Shown: positions 35,236 to 47,584 of the stretch, piece after piece | Layout of the letters: the number at the start of each line of letters is the position of its first letter | How positions within the stretch are numbered: position 1 is the stretch's first letter | Assembly (NCBI GenBank): GCA_015680685.1 | Contig: MNCI01026620.1 | Span: 1 to 64,000 of the forward strand | Direction of reading: 5' to 3' | DNA length: 64,000 nt | Source of the DNA: Gnetum montanum | Taxonomy: Eukaryota > Streptophyta > Gnetopsida > Gnetales > Gnetaceae | The notes under the pieces: generated by a model | Databases searched by the model: none | What the model was told of the DNA's origin: nothing | What the model saw: the letters and a program-made list of their open reading frames with translations, nothing else | Made by a program: the position numbers and the translations under genes

Positions 35236-36924
35236 CTAGGGGAAGTCAAAAATCCCTGAAGAGTTTAAGCAAGAGTCCCTTGAATTAAAATTGTTGCCCA
35301 CCCATATAGAGTATGCATTTCTCAAGAATGGAAAACTGGTAATCATTAATACTAATCTAGCTGCCCAACAAAAACAAAGATTGCTGAAGATGACAAAAAA
35401 ATGGTCAAAAGCCTTTGCTTGGTCATATCTTGAATTAACCAAAATAGATCCTAGGATATGCTAGCATGCAATTTATACTAACCTCTCTATGAAGCCTCAA
35501 CGACAACCACAAAGATGACTAAACCTAAAGCTTAAGCAAGTAGTTAAGGAAGAGATTGAACAACTTCTGAAGGCCGGGTTCATCTACCCCATGGTTGATA
35601 GTGAATGGGTTATTTATTGGTCATTATGCCTAAAAAAGGTGGTAAATGGAGCTGTGTATAGACTTCAGGCTACTGAACATGGCAACCTTTAAAGATCATT
35701 TCCCATTGTCATTCATTGACCAAGTCTTAGATACCATTGTAGGGCATTGTTACTATATTTTTCTGGATGGTTACAGTGGGTACAATCAAATCCAAATAGC
35801 ACCAGAAGACCAAGCCAAAACTACATTCATGAGTCCTTGGGGAACATTTGCATACAGGCAAATGTCGTTTAGCTTGTGCAATGCTCCCACAACATTTCAA
35901 CATCTGGTTCTCAATATATTTTAGCAACAAATAGGGAATGATGTGGAGGTCTTTATGGATGATCTCTCCACCTACAGAGTAGACTTTGAACAAGCATTCG
36001 ACTGATTAGAGAAAGTACTGAAATGATGTGCTGAAACCAACTTACGGCTAAATTGGCAGGAAATCCATTTAATGGGCCAAGAGGGCATTGTATTAGGACA
36101 TAAAATTTCACAAACAAGGATAGAGGGAGTTCCTAAAAAAAATTAAATTCATGCAAGGAATCACTTTTGAACTTAAAACTGTAAAATATGTTTGATCATT
36201 CCTTGGACATACTAAATATTATAAATGCTTCATCAAGAACTTTTCAAAGATTACAAAACCATTATTAGAATTAACAAGAAAGGACATATCCTTTGAATGG
36301 CCTAAGGAATGTGAGTTAGCTTTCCAAACCTTGAAGTAGAAGCTCATAGAAATACCAATTCTACAAGCTCTCAACTGGTCTAGACCATTCCAAATAATGA
36401 TTGACGCATCAAATTTTTCTTTAGGAGCTGTACTTACATAGTTAGATGAACAAAAACATCCCTATTACATTCACTGTGAAAGTCAAAGTATTGTTAGTGC
36501 ACAACTCAACTATACCATAATAGAAAAAGAGTTAATGGCTGTGGTGTTTGCAGTAGAGAAATTTAGGGACTATGTATTAGGCTATAAGGTATTTGTACAC
36601 ATAGATCATAGTGCGACTCAGTTCCTTTTAAATAAACCAACGGTGAGCCCTCACATCATACGATGGCTTGTGATCTTGTAAGAGTTCGATATCATGATAG
36701 TAGATCATAAAGGCACTAAGAATGTTGTTGCCGATCATTTATCTTGGTTGCAATGGGACCAAAAAATGGATAAATACCCAATTTTGTATCGCTTCCCTGA
36801 TGAACTCCTCTTCACAAGTGTAATAAACAATCAATCACCCATAGACATAAATTGGTATAGTCACATTCTTACTTATCTTCTCACACAAGAAACACTACCT
36901 GGGCTAGAAATTAAAAAGAAATAA
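35236..36924 (+). pseudogene. Element D reverse transcriptase and RNase H (decayed)
   Basis: RT blocks are at 35646-35924 (CIDFRLLNMATFKDHFPLSF, FLDGYSGYNQI, MSPWGTFAYRQM). The catalytic FMDD box is intact at 35952-35963. LNWQEIHLMGQEGIVLGHKI is at about 36045-36105. RNase H begins at about 36385 (MIDASNFSLGAVL with Asp), with the EKELMAVVFAVEKFRDY block (about 36520-36570) and DHSATQFL (about 36604). It ends with the VADHLSWLQ block at about 36730. Stops and frameshifts occur throughout. Confidence 0.85.
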
Positions 36925-38145
36925 TAGTTTCTCCAGCAAGTCAAACATTTCATGGAAATTAATAAACACCTTTACAAGATGTGTTTCGATGGCTTGGTTC
37001 GATGGTGTGTTCCCAATGTAGATCAATTGCGAGTTTTCTAAGATGCTCATGAGGGTCCTTGTGGGGGTCATTATGCTGGAAGATGAACAACCATTAAAAT
37101 CTTGCTTGCAAGATATTATTGGCCTACATTATTTTAGGATGCTCATCATTTTATCCAATCTTGTGAGCATTGCCAACGCAATGGGGGAATGACTACTAGA
37201 ATGGAGGGTTCACAACAATGGATTCAATCCTTAGAACCCTTTAACATATGGGGTATTGATTTTATGGGGCCCATTACACCAATGTCCAATGGAAAAGCAT
37301 ACATTATTGTTGTTGTTGACTATTTTACAAAATGGGCAGAAGTAGCTACCATTACCGACTATACATCATCTACCGCTGCATGATTTGTTCAACAAAAAAT
37401 CATAAACAGGTTTAGCATGCCTTGTGCACTTATTTCTAATAATGGTACACATTTTATAGGTGCAAATTTTCAAAATTTGATGCAATTCTTAGGAGTTGAG
37501 CATAAACTAACTACACCATATCATCCTCATGTAAATGGTTAAGCCGAAGTCACCAATAGGGAAATCACAAAAATTTTGACATGAACCATTAGCAAATATT
37601 TGTGAGACTGGAGCACCAAATTGAATGATGCTCTTTGGGCCTACTACTCCACATGGAAATTCCCTATAAGCTACTCTCCCTATGAGTTAGTGTACAGTAA
37701 ACTTCCAATACTTCCTATCCAAGCTGAACTCTGTACACTATCTATAGCATGTGACCTTAACCTTGACCTCAGTCTAGCATAGAAAGAATGATTAATGAAT
37801 CTTAATTTGCTAGATGAAAATTCATTAGCCACCCTATCATCCAATGAACTGCACAAGGCCTTCAACAAACAACGTCATGACCTAAAAGTTAGAAAAGTTA
37901 CATACCAACTAGGAGATAGGGTTCTTTATTGGAATCCTGCACATGTGCCACAACAAACTAAATTTCAAACATTGTGGGAAGGACCTTATATCATTTACAA
38001 AACTTTTCCTTCAGTGGCCATGATGATCTATAAACTTGGAAGCCTAGATAAGAAATTATTGGTCAACATCCAACAAACCAAACCTTTCGATGAGCCTAAA
38101 ACAGCTAGTACTAACACTACCTTTGTTGATGGACAGCCCTGCTAA
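36925..38145 (+). pseudogene. Element D integrase (decayed)
   Basis: The zinc-binding domain is at about 37040-37180 (GPCGGHYAGR, then CEHCQ). The core is at 37189-37383 with WGIDFMGPI and VVVDYFTKW, followed after a stop by ISNNGTHF, where the second Asp is Asn. TPYHPHVNG is at about 37514. The C-terminal domain with GDRVLYWNP and a final QTKPF block is at 37795-38145. The TAA-type stop at 38143 looks like the natural end. Confidence 0.85.
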
Positions 38146-40082
38146 TTATTTTAGGTCTCCTCCTTCCAACTCAGTCATGGGGGAGATGGCCATCAATGCT
38201 AATTATTCTAAGCCCACAATTTCTTTTATCTTTTTTTTTTTTACACATTTTTCATATTTATTTGTTTTTGTTTTGCACCATTGTTAATATTTTTACTATT
38301 TCTTTCTCTATTACATTTTTGTTTAATTTATTCTCAATCATCATATAATAAGTGCTCATGATGGTGGATTGTACTATAATAGTGTTGCTTACTAATGTTT
38401 GGTTTTTACCTTTGAATTTTAATGTTGATGCTAAGATATGGTTTCCTTTGATAAAATAGGCAATGAGTCCATGTCATCCATTCAACTCTATGGCCTCCCT
38501 TTGTTTTGGAAATGTACTATTCCTTTTCTTAATCAAACCTATTAATGAATTGATGGCCTAGTATTCTTCAAACCATGGAAAGATTCAAATGGATTGAAAA
38601 GTGTGTGACTTCAAGGGGATTCAATGCATTTGTGCTGGCTATTCTCTTAGGTACTTGGATGTTATTCATAGGTTTTCCACCATTCCACTGTCGACTAATA
38701 TTAGGAAGTTAAATAAATCAAATAAGTCTTTGCATGGTGTGGTTCCCACTCAAGAAAAAAAATTGGTGGGAATTCAAAGAATACCCCTTAGACATAATAA
38801 AGGAACATGGACTATAAGAACTAGTTATGGCACTGGACAGACATGTTACCCATGCTTGAAGGTTCCCTCCAACTAAGGCCCTTTCTCACTTCCTGCTTCT
38901 CTATTCTTCTCTTTTTGGAATGGTGTTTGTTCTGTGAAAACATTCTTATTACTTTAGAAGGATAGGTTTGTCAAGTATGTTGATGCGAGGTCACTGGATG
39001 TGGCTAGTTTAATCTGGATTTGGATTGAATTTTATTAAGTATCCTTAACCACATAATCTAAAAGGGACTTTACACAACCTTGATTTCAAGATTCCATTCC
39101 ATTCTCTCTTCTCTTTCCATATTGCTTCTTGTATTCTACCTCATTGCTAGTTTTATGATTAGTATATATCTTGGATGATGCATTGTTATTCTTTGTTAGA
39201 TTCTTATGGGTGAATTCTTAACTATTGTCTTCATATGTCAGTCGTAGAGCCTATGGATTTTTTGATTTGTGGGTTAGTTAGGGCATAAAGGGAATCAACT
39301 TGCTTTGGGGAGGACCCACTGGCATTCCTTTTTGGTGTAATTGTTAAGTTCTTTCTCTTAAACAATTCTTGCAATCAACTATTTCTCGTTTCACCCCATC
39401 TATGACATTCTTTTTTCTCTGCCCTTCTATGCATTTTTATTGGCTTCACCGTTGTTATTCCTCTTATCTTCCTTTTTTCTTTCATTTTCCATCCTATTGC
39501 TACTAGAGGTTCGTTCTTAGTCATGGGGGTCTATCGCAAATTTTTCCATTCCATTACTTATCTCACCCCTACACCTTGGGTAGTTATCACTTACAAACCT
39601 CTAACCTAGTATCTGCCATACCCACAACCTAGCTAATGTGCTTCATATCGAGGCAAGGTATCAACTACATTATATCTTATCTATCCTTGCTAATTCATCA
39701 TTTTGTTGTGTGTGCAGATGGCAATCACATGAAAAATAAACTAGGATAGGAGGGAGCACTCAGGATGGACTAGAGCTAGAGGATTGATGCAAGGAACAAG
39801 CTTAGTCATGTGGCCCTGGATGAATGATGGTGTGCACATTTTTGGCATCGGTAGCAATGTGCCTCATTTTCTTTTTTCTCTTTCTCTTCAAGCTATCAAA
39901 TGAGAGTCTGGATGTCATCTATGTATAGTGTTCACCACAATGGTTATGAACACCAATGTTGTAATACGTTTGTCGATATGTTCACTGAGCACTTTGAGTC
40001 TGTCATTCCATGTTGTTGTTTAGTCAATAATCCCATACCTTCTCGATATGTTATAAAAAACTCAAGGACGAGTTTTCATTTA
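38146..40082 (+). other. 3' region of element D
   Basis: This matches the 3' region of element B in blocks, with poly-T near 38230-38245. A frame at 38601-38876 is not the same frame as the hydrophobic frame in B, although the DNA there aligns (38620-38680). No envelope-like protein can be supported. Confidence 0.65.
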
Positions 40083-40094
40083 GTCGTGGGGGTA
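40083..40094 (+). other. Element D polypurine tract
   Basis: GTCGTGGGGGTA lies directly before the 3' LTR. Confidence 0.8.
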
Positions 40095-40971
40095 TGATGA
40101 GTCACCAAATAAGCGACCCCATATCGAATCCATGATATTAGATACATAATATCAGCATTGGATCCTTGATATCGGTATTGGATTCTTGATATCGGACACA
40201 CGATGTCGGAGCGTGTCTCATTGGCTATAAATAAGAGACAAGGGCACTTGGTCTTGGAGGGTAATTTTTCAGTCCTTTAGCCAAACTATTGCAGTTTTTT
40301 CTATTCTAGAGTTAGAATTATTTTTGAGTGCCTGCAGTAGGAGTCATAGAGTGAACAAATCTTTATTCAAGCATTCTGTACCTAAGCACACCTTATGTCC
40401 AGAAATAAAGAAAAACTTTGTGATAAACCTTGCAACATTCAGAATAGTGTAATTATTGCATTGAATGTTATTTACTATTATTTGATGCTTTTGTTAGTTA
40501 ATTAATGTTATTTCTATCAAATTATTAATTACTAATTATCAACGAATTAGCACACTCAGCATGATCACTTCGAGCATAGGTGGAACACTTGGTAACCTAG
40601 TAATGACTAGCATTTAATAAGCCTAGTGGTGTTACACTAGTTTAGGATGTGTCTGGAGAGAGTGGGAATGGATGCTGGTGTTAGGATTTGATTCACATTA
40701 GAGATACAAAAACCCATGTGTTAATTAAATCTTTTCATTGCACATACTTAGGATACTAAGATAGAAAATATAAAAAACATAAAAATCATATACCTCAAGT
40801 TTACTTAACCATACCATTGTCCCTTACAAGTAAGCTTGGGAAGACAATGATTGCATAACTCATCCTTATTCTGTGTAGGCGCATAAGCACTTAATCCTTG
40901 GAGTTCGATGAAATCATGCATAAATGCTCATATTCACATGGTTGAACATAGGGGTACCTTGCTGCTCATCA
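40095..40971 (+). mobile_element. Element D 3' LTR
   Basis: The LTR is 877 bp from TGATGAGTCACC to CTCATCA. A TATA box (TATAAATA) is at 40226-40233. Upstream are repeats of GATATCGG and TTGGATCCTTGATATCGG (about 40155-40200). The target duplication ATTAT follows. Confidence 0.92.
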
Positions 40972-41781
40972 ATTATGAAGCCCATTTATGATGTGGAAAA
41001 GTTGCTCTTCTTGAGAGAAACCATGGCCTGGACATTTATTCAGTAGAGAATAGTATCTATCTAGGGCCATATCCAAGGGCTCATGTTGTTCTTATTTCCA
41101 TCCTTAAATTCATTTTCTTTAGGTTGGACACCCTTGCATATGTTTGGTATTTTTCGTTGAAGAGTTTTAGCATTGTGAACCACCAATGGATTGAATTTGG
41201 TTTTAACGATCTATACCACATTTCAGTTTTATCAATTAGTGTTCTAAGAAAGAGCTTAAGCTTTTTCCACTCACTTTCAATGTTTTGTAAAGTGCAGGCA
41301 TCATGGAAGGCTTGCAAATGATGTTGTGGATTAGAATTATAGCCTCCAGCAAATTTAGGGATGCCATTCATATCAATCCTTTTGATGCAAATTTCCTTGT
41401 AATGCCTATGGGGTATTTTAACTACCTTTGTGATCTGCATCATGTCCTTAGTGGCCAATAAGGGTTCACTGTCATCAGACATGTTGTGGTGAAAATTTTT
41501 ATTTCTATTTCTTTAATTGTGATGATTTTATCTATGCTCATTTTGATGTCTTTGATTTTGCCCTTGGTTTTGATTTCTATCCTTATTTCAACCCCATAGT
41601 GGAGCTCTATCTCTATACCTATGTTCATCTTTGTCAAAACTAGATGTTGAAGAGCAAAAGAAAAATGAGAAACTGGGAGCGTTGTTATGGCTTCTATAGT
41701 TTTCCCCATGGCCCCTTGATCTATCTTTTCCATGTTTTGAGGAGGTCCTAGGCCTTGAGGCCTCTTTGGCAATAGCACCAA
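40972..41781 (-). pseudogene. Element E' gag, 5' part
   Basis: Resumes gag after element D. The open piece 41482-41081 carries the gag core (IDMNGIPKFAGGYN..., HHLQAFHDAC..., LFNEKYQTYARVSNL). The piece 41781-41440 is in another frame and reaches the primer site, so a frameshift lies between. The matching piece in E (55474-54773) is open over 233 codons, so E keeps a better copy. The last 13 bases (41768-41780) hold a decayed primer site. Confidence 0.8.
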
Positions 41782-42746
41782 TGATGAGCGACGAGGTACC
41801 CCTTATGCCCAGCCATACAAATCACAAGTGTTCACACATGATTTGGTCAAATTTCATGGATGGGACTAGTTATGGCATCTAGATTATTATTCCTTGATGT
41901 CAATTTGCTATCTTCCCACTTGAACTAGTGGTAACTTTGTCACATATGGTTTGGTCCAAAGTGAGGCATATGATTCTTGATGTTATTTCAACCTAATGCT
42001 ACTCCTAATGATAATATAGAAATCAATTATTTAAACTAATTAATAACAAAAACTAGAGTCTAAACTAGCCCACGGGAGATGAGTCTCCGTTCCCATCTTG
42101 TTGTACACATCCTCAACCCATGTATCCACTACTAGGATTCTCAAGTGCTAGGCTATTGAGCAAACTAAGTAATAACACTGTTAGGATTACCAAGTGAATA
42201 CATGTTTACACTTGAAACTAGTCGTGCTCATTCTACCAATTCATTAATATGCATGGAAATGTAAATATTAACTAAGTACATGAAATGTAAATTGCATGGA
42301 AAGTAAATTTAACCTAAGTCAAAGTGTTGTAATGAATAATAATTAATCTCGATCTTATTACCGTTCATGGAATGTGTCTAGGTACATTGTCATTCGAATA
42401 AGATGTATAGTTGACTTAGACCCACATTGTGGACATTCATTGATTATTTTCTACAACTACAGAATGAAACTGCAAGATTTTGGCTACTCTATTGACCAAA
42501 GAATGCCAATACACAACGAGAGGATGCGTATTTATAGGCAAAAATAAACACTATCTTTATGGGGCCTTGTCAATGCATCATTTACGTCAACGGGACTACA
42601 TCGATGATGCCTAGTCAATGAGGCCAAGATATTGGGGCTAAGATATCAAAGCCAAGATATTGAAGCCAAGATATCAGGGCTAAGATATTGAATCTAACCA
42701 AAAATTGACTTTTTGTCAAATATCCCAACCAATTGATGATTCATCA
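41782..42746 (-). mobile_element. Element E' 5' LTR
   Basis: The LTR is 965 bp. On the minus strand it begins TGATGAATCATC at 42746 and ends CTCATCA at 41782. A 14-bp repeat (AAGATATTGGGGCT-like) occurs five times at 42626-42690. Its right flank, AGATCCATATCAA, equals that of the element E LTR at 56368. Confidence 0.9.
42626..42690. repeat. 14-bp tandem repeat in the U3 of the E' LTR
   Basis: Five units start at 42626, 42640, 42654, 42668 and 42682, core AAGATAT(T/C). The E 3' LTR has about three (52665-52705) and the E 5' LTR two (56285-56310), so copy number varies. Confidence 0.85.
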
Positions 42747-43099
42747 AGATCCATATCAAATACTTTGCACATTCATATGTTAAAATCACATCTAAGTAGC
42801 ACACAAGATAATGCTACAGCTCAAATGCATAAATACTGAAGCCACACATAAAGCATAAATACATATTGAATAATTATTCTTGTATCCTAATCTAATACAC
42901 ATCACATAGGAATAGTGTGTATAATCATGTTAGTAAATCATGTAAAGACATCATAGTTATAACATAAATGTCAAAGCATCAAAACATATAAAGTACAATC
43001 ATGACAAACTAACTTACCCTAGATAACCTCTGATACCACATATAATATATAAATTGTAATCATACATTCATATCCAATGTCTTCGAAAGGGATGTAACA
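42747..43099 (-). mobile_element. LTR-like fragment with a TGTAACATCCC terminus (copy 1)
   Basis: On the minus strand it begins TGTAACATCCC at 43099, a terminus common in chromovirus-type Ty3/gypsy LTRs, and runs into the E' LTR. Element E may have inserted into it. The same piece is at 56368-56749. Family assignment is tentative because only the terminus supports it. Confidence 0.4.
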
Positions 43100-43979
43100 A
43101 CTTATGATAGGATTGAATGGAATTTCATTATTTCATATCTATATAAATTTGGATTTGGTGATTATTTTATTCATCTTGGTTTTACCCTATTCATTGATGC
43201 CAATGCTCCAATTGCTACTAATTTTGAATTAAGTTTCTTATTTTCTTTTCAATGATCAATTCATCAAGGTTGTCCTCTAACTCCCTATCTTTTTATTATT
43301 GTTGTAGACTTACTTTTACATAATCTTCATTATGATCTATAAAGGAATATCATTAAGAAAATTTCAATTGATGATCATGCTATGTAATTACTTAACATGC
43401 ACTTTGTAGATTATTCTTGTTTAATGATAAAAAAAATTTCTACAACATATCAATACTCTTTTAGTTAGCGTGGAGGATTACTAAATGTTATCTAGCTCTT
43501 GGATGAATTGGCAAAAATACACTGTTTATTGTAATAGTAATATTGATGAGTGGGTTACTTTGAGGCCTTAGAAAATCTTGAGTAAAGATTTTATATTCAA
43601 AATTTTAGGAATATCATTTACTTTTAAGCACAATCTTACTTTTTTGTGGAATTATGTGGTTGATAAAAATTAAAAAAAGCTTGATAAATGGAAAGAAAAA
43701 AAAACTCACTGTTTCTGGCAAATTTTTAGTTATTAAGCAAATGCTTCAATCAACTCATGTTTATTACTTTAGTTTTCAAGCTCCTTCGAAAACTTCTTGT
43801 GATAAAATTGATTGTATTGTTCATTGATTTCTTTGGTTTGAAGCAACATAGAAAAGGCTTTTCTATAGTTGCTTAGAATAGTTTCATTAGTAGTAAGAAA
43901 GATGGAGGACTTGGCCTTATTAATTCTTATAGCAAAGGTATTTCTTATTGACCTTTTGATATGCCAAAACCTTGAAAAA
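43100..43979 (+). pseudogene. L1-type LINE reverse transcriptase fragment (copy 1, first part)
   Basis: Decayed translation in several frames gives plant L1 landmarks in order. These are IHQGCPLTPYLFIIVVDLL at about 43258-43315, LHFVDYSCLMIK (where ADD is usual) at about 43400, and then the post-RT text ILGISFTFKHNL, KLDKWKEKK and a GGLGLINSYSKG block ending near 43930. Stops and frameshifts are many. Non-LTR elements copy themselves by target-primed reverse transcription. It is broken at about 43980 by an LTR. Confidence 0.8.
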
Positions 43980-44910
43980 TGGAGAATTTGTTAGTGTGTT
44001 TGTGAGAACTTGCAAGTCTAAGGAAGGTGAATATAACATATTAAGGAGACAGAGACAAGAGCAAGGATTAACAAACTAGAATGCTAAAGTCCAATTAGAA
44101 GATGTAATGGTTTGAAAAAAATCATAAGGATATCATCCTAGATCCAAGAGAAGACATTTTGAAGACTAATAAGATGTGTCACATTGCAGCGAGACATCTC
44201 TACTGAGAAAGTCTAGACTTAGGTAGTATATCTTTACAATAGAGGAAACATCTCAAGCAAAGACAAGACATCTTGCCAAAAGTTAAGATGTCTCAAGTTT
44301 AGACAACATGTCTCACCTACAATAAGGCAAATAAAATAAAATGTCTTGGGCTTGTAAAAGACATCTTGATTAGCAATTGTATAGATTTCAACAAATAGAT
44401 GGAGAGAACAAGGCTATAAAAGAAAAACATCCTAAATGGGAAAATATAAGCAGCATACAAGCAATTAAGTAATCATTGTATACATTCTTTGAGGAATATT
44501 GTACTTCATTTTCCTTAATCATTTGTTGTTATTGTGAGCTTATAGCAAGGAATCAGAAGCTTAGTTAATTTTCTTCCTTGATCATTTTTATTTCTTATTA
44601 TAAGCCTTGAGGGGCTAGATGTGCTTCTTGAGGGAAGAAATTTGTTGAGCTTATTGGAACCTTGAGGGATTTGGTGTGTTTTTGAGTGAAAACACCCCTA
44701 GCAAAGCTACGAATTTTGTAAAGGTTGTGGTGCTCTTGAAAAAATATTTTGAAGGAATAAAGTTTAGAGGTGTGTAAGGATTCTAATCTCTGAATGTGGA
44801 CATATGCAAGTTTGGAAACCACGTACATCTATTGTGCAAGAATTGGGTCTTGTTGGCTAGAACTTATTCAACCCCTTTCTAAGTTATTGGTCTTCATTTC
44901 TCTTACTACA
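43980..44910 (+). mobile_element. Solo LTR, probably Ty1/copia-like, inside the L1 (copy 1)
   Basis: A block of about 0.93 kb with TG at its start (43980, or 43989 in the alternative TGTTAGTGTG) and TACTACA at its end interrupts the L1, which resumes at 44911. A TATA-like CTATAAAAG is at about 44414, and AAGATGTCTC/AGACATCTT words repeat at 44160-44350. No flanking duplication is clear. The copia assignment is an inference from end structure. An identical placement occurs at 57620-58551. Confidence 0.6.
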
Positions 44911-46165
44911 AAATGTATTGTAATGTGCATTAATGGAAATGATATTTATATGGTCATTTTAAGAATCCCAAGAATGATAATATTTGGTCTTCTAATAACT
45001 TTCTTCATTATCTTCCTTTTCCTTAGGCCATTTCTATGTTTGGTTCTTTAATTCTTAAATAAATTTGAAAGACATGGTGCAGGCTTAGTAAATATTGGAA
45101 TTACAATCATATTATAGTTTCAGAAGATATGCTTAAGAAAATCAAACCATGGTAGCTTTCGTTTAATGAAGGAGGTTGGGCTACTAATACATCTAGATTA
45201 TGTACCACTTTGAGCAAATTTGGTATTACTTGAGTTTTTTGTTTGCATATGCATGATAGATGGATCACTTGGAATGAAGCTTCTAGCCTCTCTAGTTCGA
45301 ATAGAAAGAGGAAAAAGAGTTTTGAAAATTAATTTCTAATATTGATAATTTATCTAAAGTTGACAACAATTTGCATTAGGCTTTTCCAAAATTTTTTTAG
45401 AAGGATGGTAGATCTATTTCTTATTTTAATTCAAAAATTACTTACAAGATTATTACAAAAAATAATTTTATTCATAACAAATTCAATAAGACTTGGAAAA
45501 TGCAATTATCATCATACTTTTGAAGTGAAAATTTAAAGACATTTGAAGAGCTCCTACATTTCCTAAAATTCATATTTTTCTTGATGTCTTATTCATCAAG
45601 GTCTTCCTTTCGATACCCATCTTAAAAATATGAGAAATGTTTCTCCTTAATGTCATTTTTTATAGTAGTGAAGACTTATTTTTTCATGTTTTTTGTTGAG
45701 TGCCTTGTTGCTCAACATGTTTAGAAACAGACATCATTTGTAACAACTTTTAACCAAGTATTAATGAAGTCATTATTGGTGATCAACTTGCTTTGTTTAC
45801 TTTCTTTATTTGCATTTGGAATTGTCTTCAACTACTTGTTCTCTACTCTATTTGGAAGCTTCAGTGTGTAGTTATTTTTTGGTAGGAAAAGCATAACTAT
45901 GATCTTTCGTTAAAAGTCAAATAATTTTAAAGATTTTAGTTTTTAGCTACAACCTTAGGCAAAAAATCTCTTAGTGAAAGCTGAACAATTAATTGGTTTA
46001 CTACGACATTAATTTCTTTGTGAAAGCTTTTGTTGCTATTTGTTCTTTATTTCTAATTGATGTATTCTTTTATCTTTAAATGGAGTTTTATCCTTCTCTT
46101 TACAAAAAACTTTGTAGTAAAAGGTGAAAACCTAGAAGGATGCTTCTAACAAGGGCAAGACTTGT
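44911..46165 (+). pseudogene. L1-type LINE fragment (copy 1, second part)
   Basis: The L1 text resumes after the LTR: ILK then KTWCRLSKYWNYN-like, then zinc-binding RVT-associated text at about 45390-45700 (ISKIHIF, SEDLFFHVFC). The C-terminal part with Trp-rich words runs to about 46165. Decay is heavy. The second copy (58552-59298) stops inside this stretch, so 45661-46165 has no counterpart there. No poly-A tail is seen. Confidence 0.7.
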
Positions 46166-46264
46166 GCTTCTGAATAACGGTAAGGTTTAACTATTTTCTA
46201 CCCCAAAGAAGAGATTTTTCAAAATTAATTTTAATGAAAACTTGAAAAAAAAAACATCTCAAAA

Positions 46265-46486
46265 CTATTGAGCTTTTTTTTTCCCAACTTTTGTTTTCAA
46301 TGATATGTTATTCCCACTTTTTTGATACGACACACTCCAACCCCACCCCTTTGGCACCTCAAAAATCTCATAAAGTTTGACACTACATTGATGCACATTC
46401 CTTTGCTCGTCTCCTAATGCCTTCATGCGCTCATTTTGTGACACATCAACTTTATTAAGCCACAATTTCAAGTTCGGCTCTGCCAT
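46265..46486 (-). pseudogene. Unidentified host-type frame, divergent from the plastid-protein remnant
   Basis: A 73-codon frame (MAEPNLKLWLNKV... at 46486) lies on the minus strand, head to head with the frame starting at 46711, 224 bases away. It has no TE resemblance. It may be a first exon: a GAG|GTGCC donor-like site lies near residue 43. I do not recognise the product. It could be a chance frame, though the AUG context and the divergent partner argue for an old gene start. Confidence 0.35.
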
Positions 46487-46710
46487 TTTCCTCAGTCATC
46501 TGCGCGCACACAATTTATCATGAACATGAATAACCTACCGCAGTGATGCGTACGCAGAGGCAGCTTTTTGAAATAACATCAATGTCTGGTTTCTCGCTCC
46601 ACTGCCTCTCTTGCTTGCGAAATGCTTCTTAACATGTTCCTAAGTTTCTAAGTTTCTTCGTTTTTCTGTACAGCAAAGCACAGAGGTAGAGTTCAACAAC
46701 CACAACAGCA
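46487..46710. promoter_or_regulatory. Possible divergent promoter region of two host-gene remnants
   Basis: These 224 bases between two opposed start codons are richer in CG than the surroundings (for example CTGCGCGCACAC near 46500). Pyrimidine-rich runs precede the 46711 start (about 46585-46670), as in a 5' leader. Function is inferred from layout alone. Confidence 0.3.
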
Positions 46711-47460
46711 ATGGATGCCATGTCTTCAAGAGTTGGTTCCATTTCGACAACCAATCCTCAGCTGCTGTAGCAGCCATTTCTCGGACGTCGCTTTTCTTCA
46801 CCAAAATGTTCGTTGAAATCCATTACTCTGACAAAGAGATTTCCAGAGCCATCGTGTCTTAGCAACGGCGGCCGTCTTAGTTTCCCCTTAAGTGTCATTT
46901 TCGGGCAAGGTCTTGGCATGAGAACGTCGTCCTGTTTCGCAAAATGCTTCCGGAATGCAAACCTTTGCATCCTCAACCTCCGAAGCAAAATCTGCTGCCA
47001 GTCATTCAAAACGTGTTGAAGCTGCTGAAGAAGAAAGCGCTGAGTGTAGCCATAGCTCTGGTGGCTCTCAGCGCATTTTCCATAAAAGGAAATGCGTTAG
47101 CGGCGCCGCCTGCTGTTGCTACGGTGGCAGCGACTGAGAGTAAGATGAGAAACAGTACCAAGGAAGGGGAAGCGGCGGAGGAGTTGAAGAAGAAAGCTAA
47201 GGATTTGATGTCTCTGAGTTCGTTAAAGAGTAAAGAGGTAAATCTCATTGCAGAAGTGTAGAAGGCCGTGGATTCTTACCATGCGGCAGAGGCAGAGTTG
47301 GAGAAGATGCCGGAGGTCCGTGAAGGAGGCCGAGATGAAGGATGCCGACGAGCAGTTCAGGAGCGTATGGTCTTCACTCATTGGCACGACATTCCTTTTT
47401 GAAGTTATTCACAGTTCCGTGTTGCTCTGCACAAGAGACATTTTACAGCAACTACCATGT
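46711..47460 (+). pseudogene. Plastid-targeted host protein pseudogene (unidentified)
   Basis: The ATG at 46711 opens a Ser-rich, transit-peptide-like leader (MDAMSSRVGSISTTNPQLL) with a TAG at 46768. The same frame then continues to 47019. A shift leads into 46944-47261, where a basic region, a hydrophobic stretch (ALSVAIALVALSAF), an ALAA-like cleavage site and a charged coiled-coil-like helix follow. Another stop (47259) and shift lead into VKEAEMKDADEQFRSVWSSL (about 47320-47379) and FEVIHSSVLL (to about 47430). This order is typical of a thylakoid or lumen-facing plastid protein. I cannot name the family. Confidence 0.6.
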
Positions 47461-47584
47461 CCGAGTGTAAGACACCTCTATAGACCTTTCCATGGCTGCC
47501 TTCACCTACCAAGTTTGCAGCACTGAAATTGTCTGTTACCCTTTGAAGGTAAGAACACAAAGCAGATAAAATCTAGATGTTGAT

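Larger units (their letters stand above)
30973..40971 (+). mobile_element. Element D: most complete Athila-like copy, with an inverted LTR at its left end
   Basis: Target duplications ATTAT (30968-30972 and 40972-40976) are exact, so 30973-40971 acts as one insertion. The right LTR (40095-40971) is in the direct orientation. The left end instead has a complete LTR in minus orientation (30973-31810), followed by a direct LTR that lacks its first half (31811-32148). The interior is plus-strand gag, protease, RT, RNase H, integrase and a long 3' region, all decayed. Confidence 0.88.

Noticed and set aside
36694-37383. Element D pol as a possibly active gene
   Set aside because: RNase H and integrase pieces are separated by stops, and the second catalytic Asp of integrase is Asn.
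43029-43042. Minus-strand TGGTATCAGAGG, like a tRNA-iMet primer site
   Set aside because: The duplicate at about 56675-56690 does not keep it, and no LTR end abuts it.
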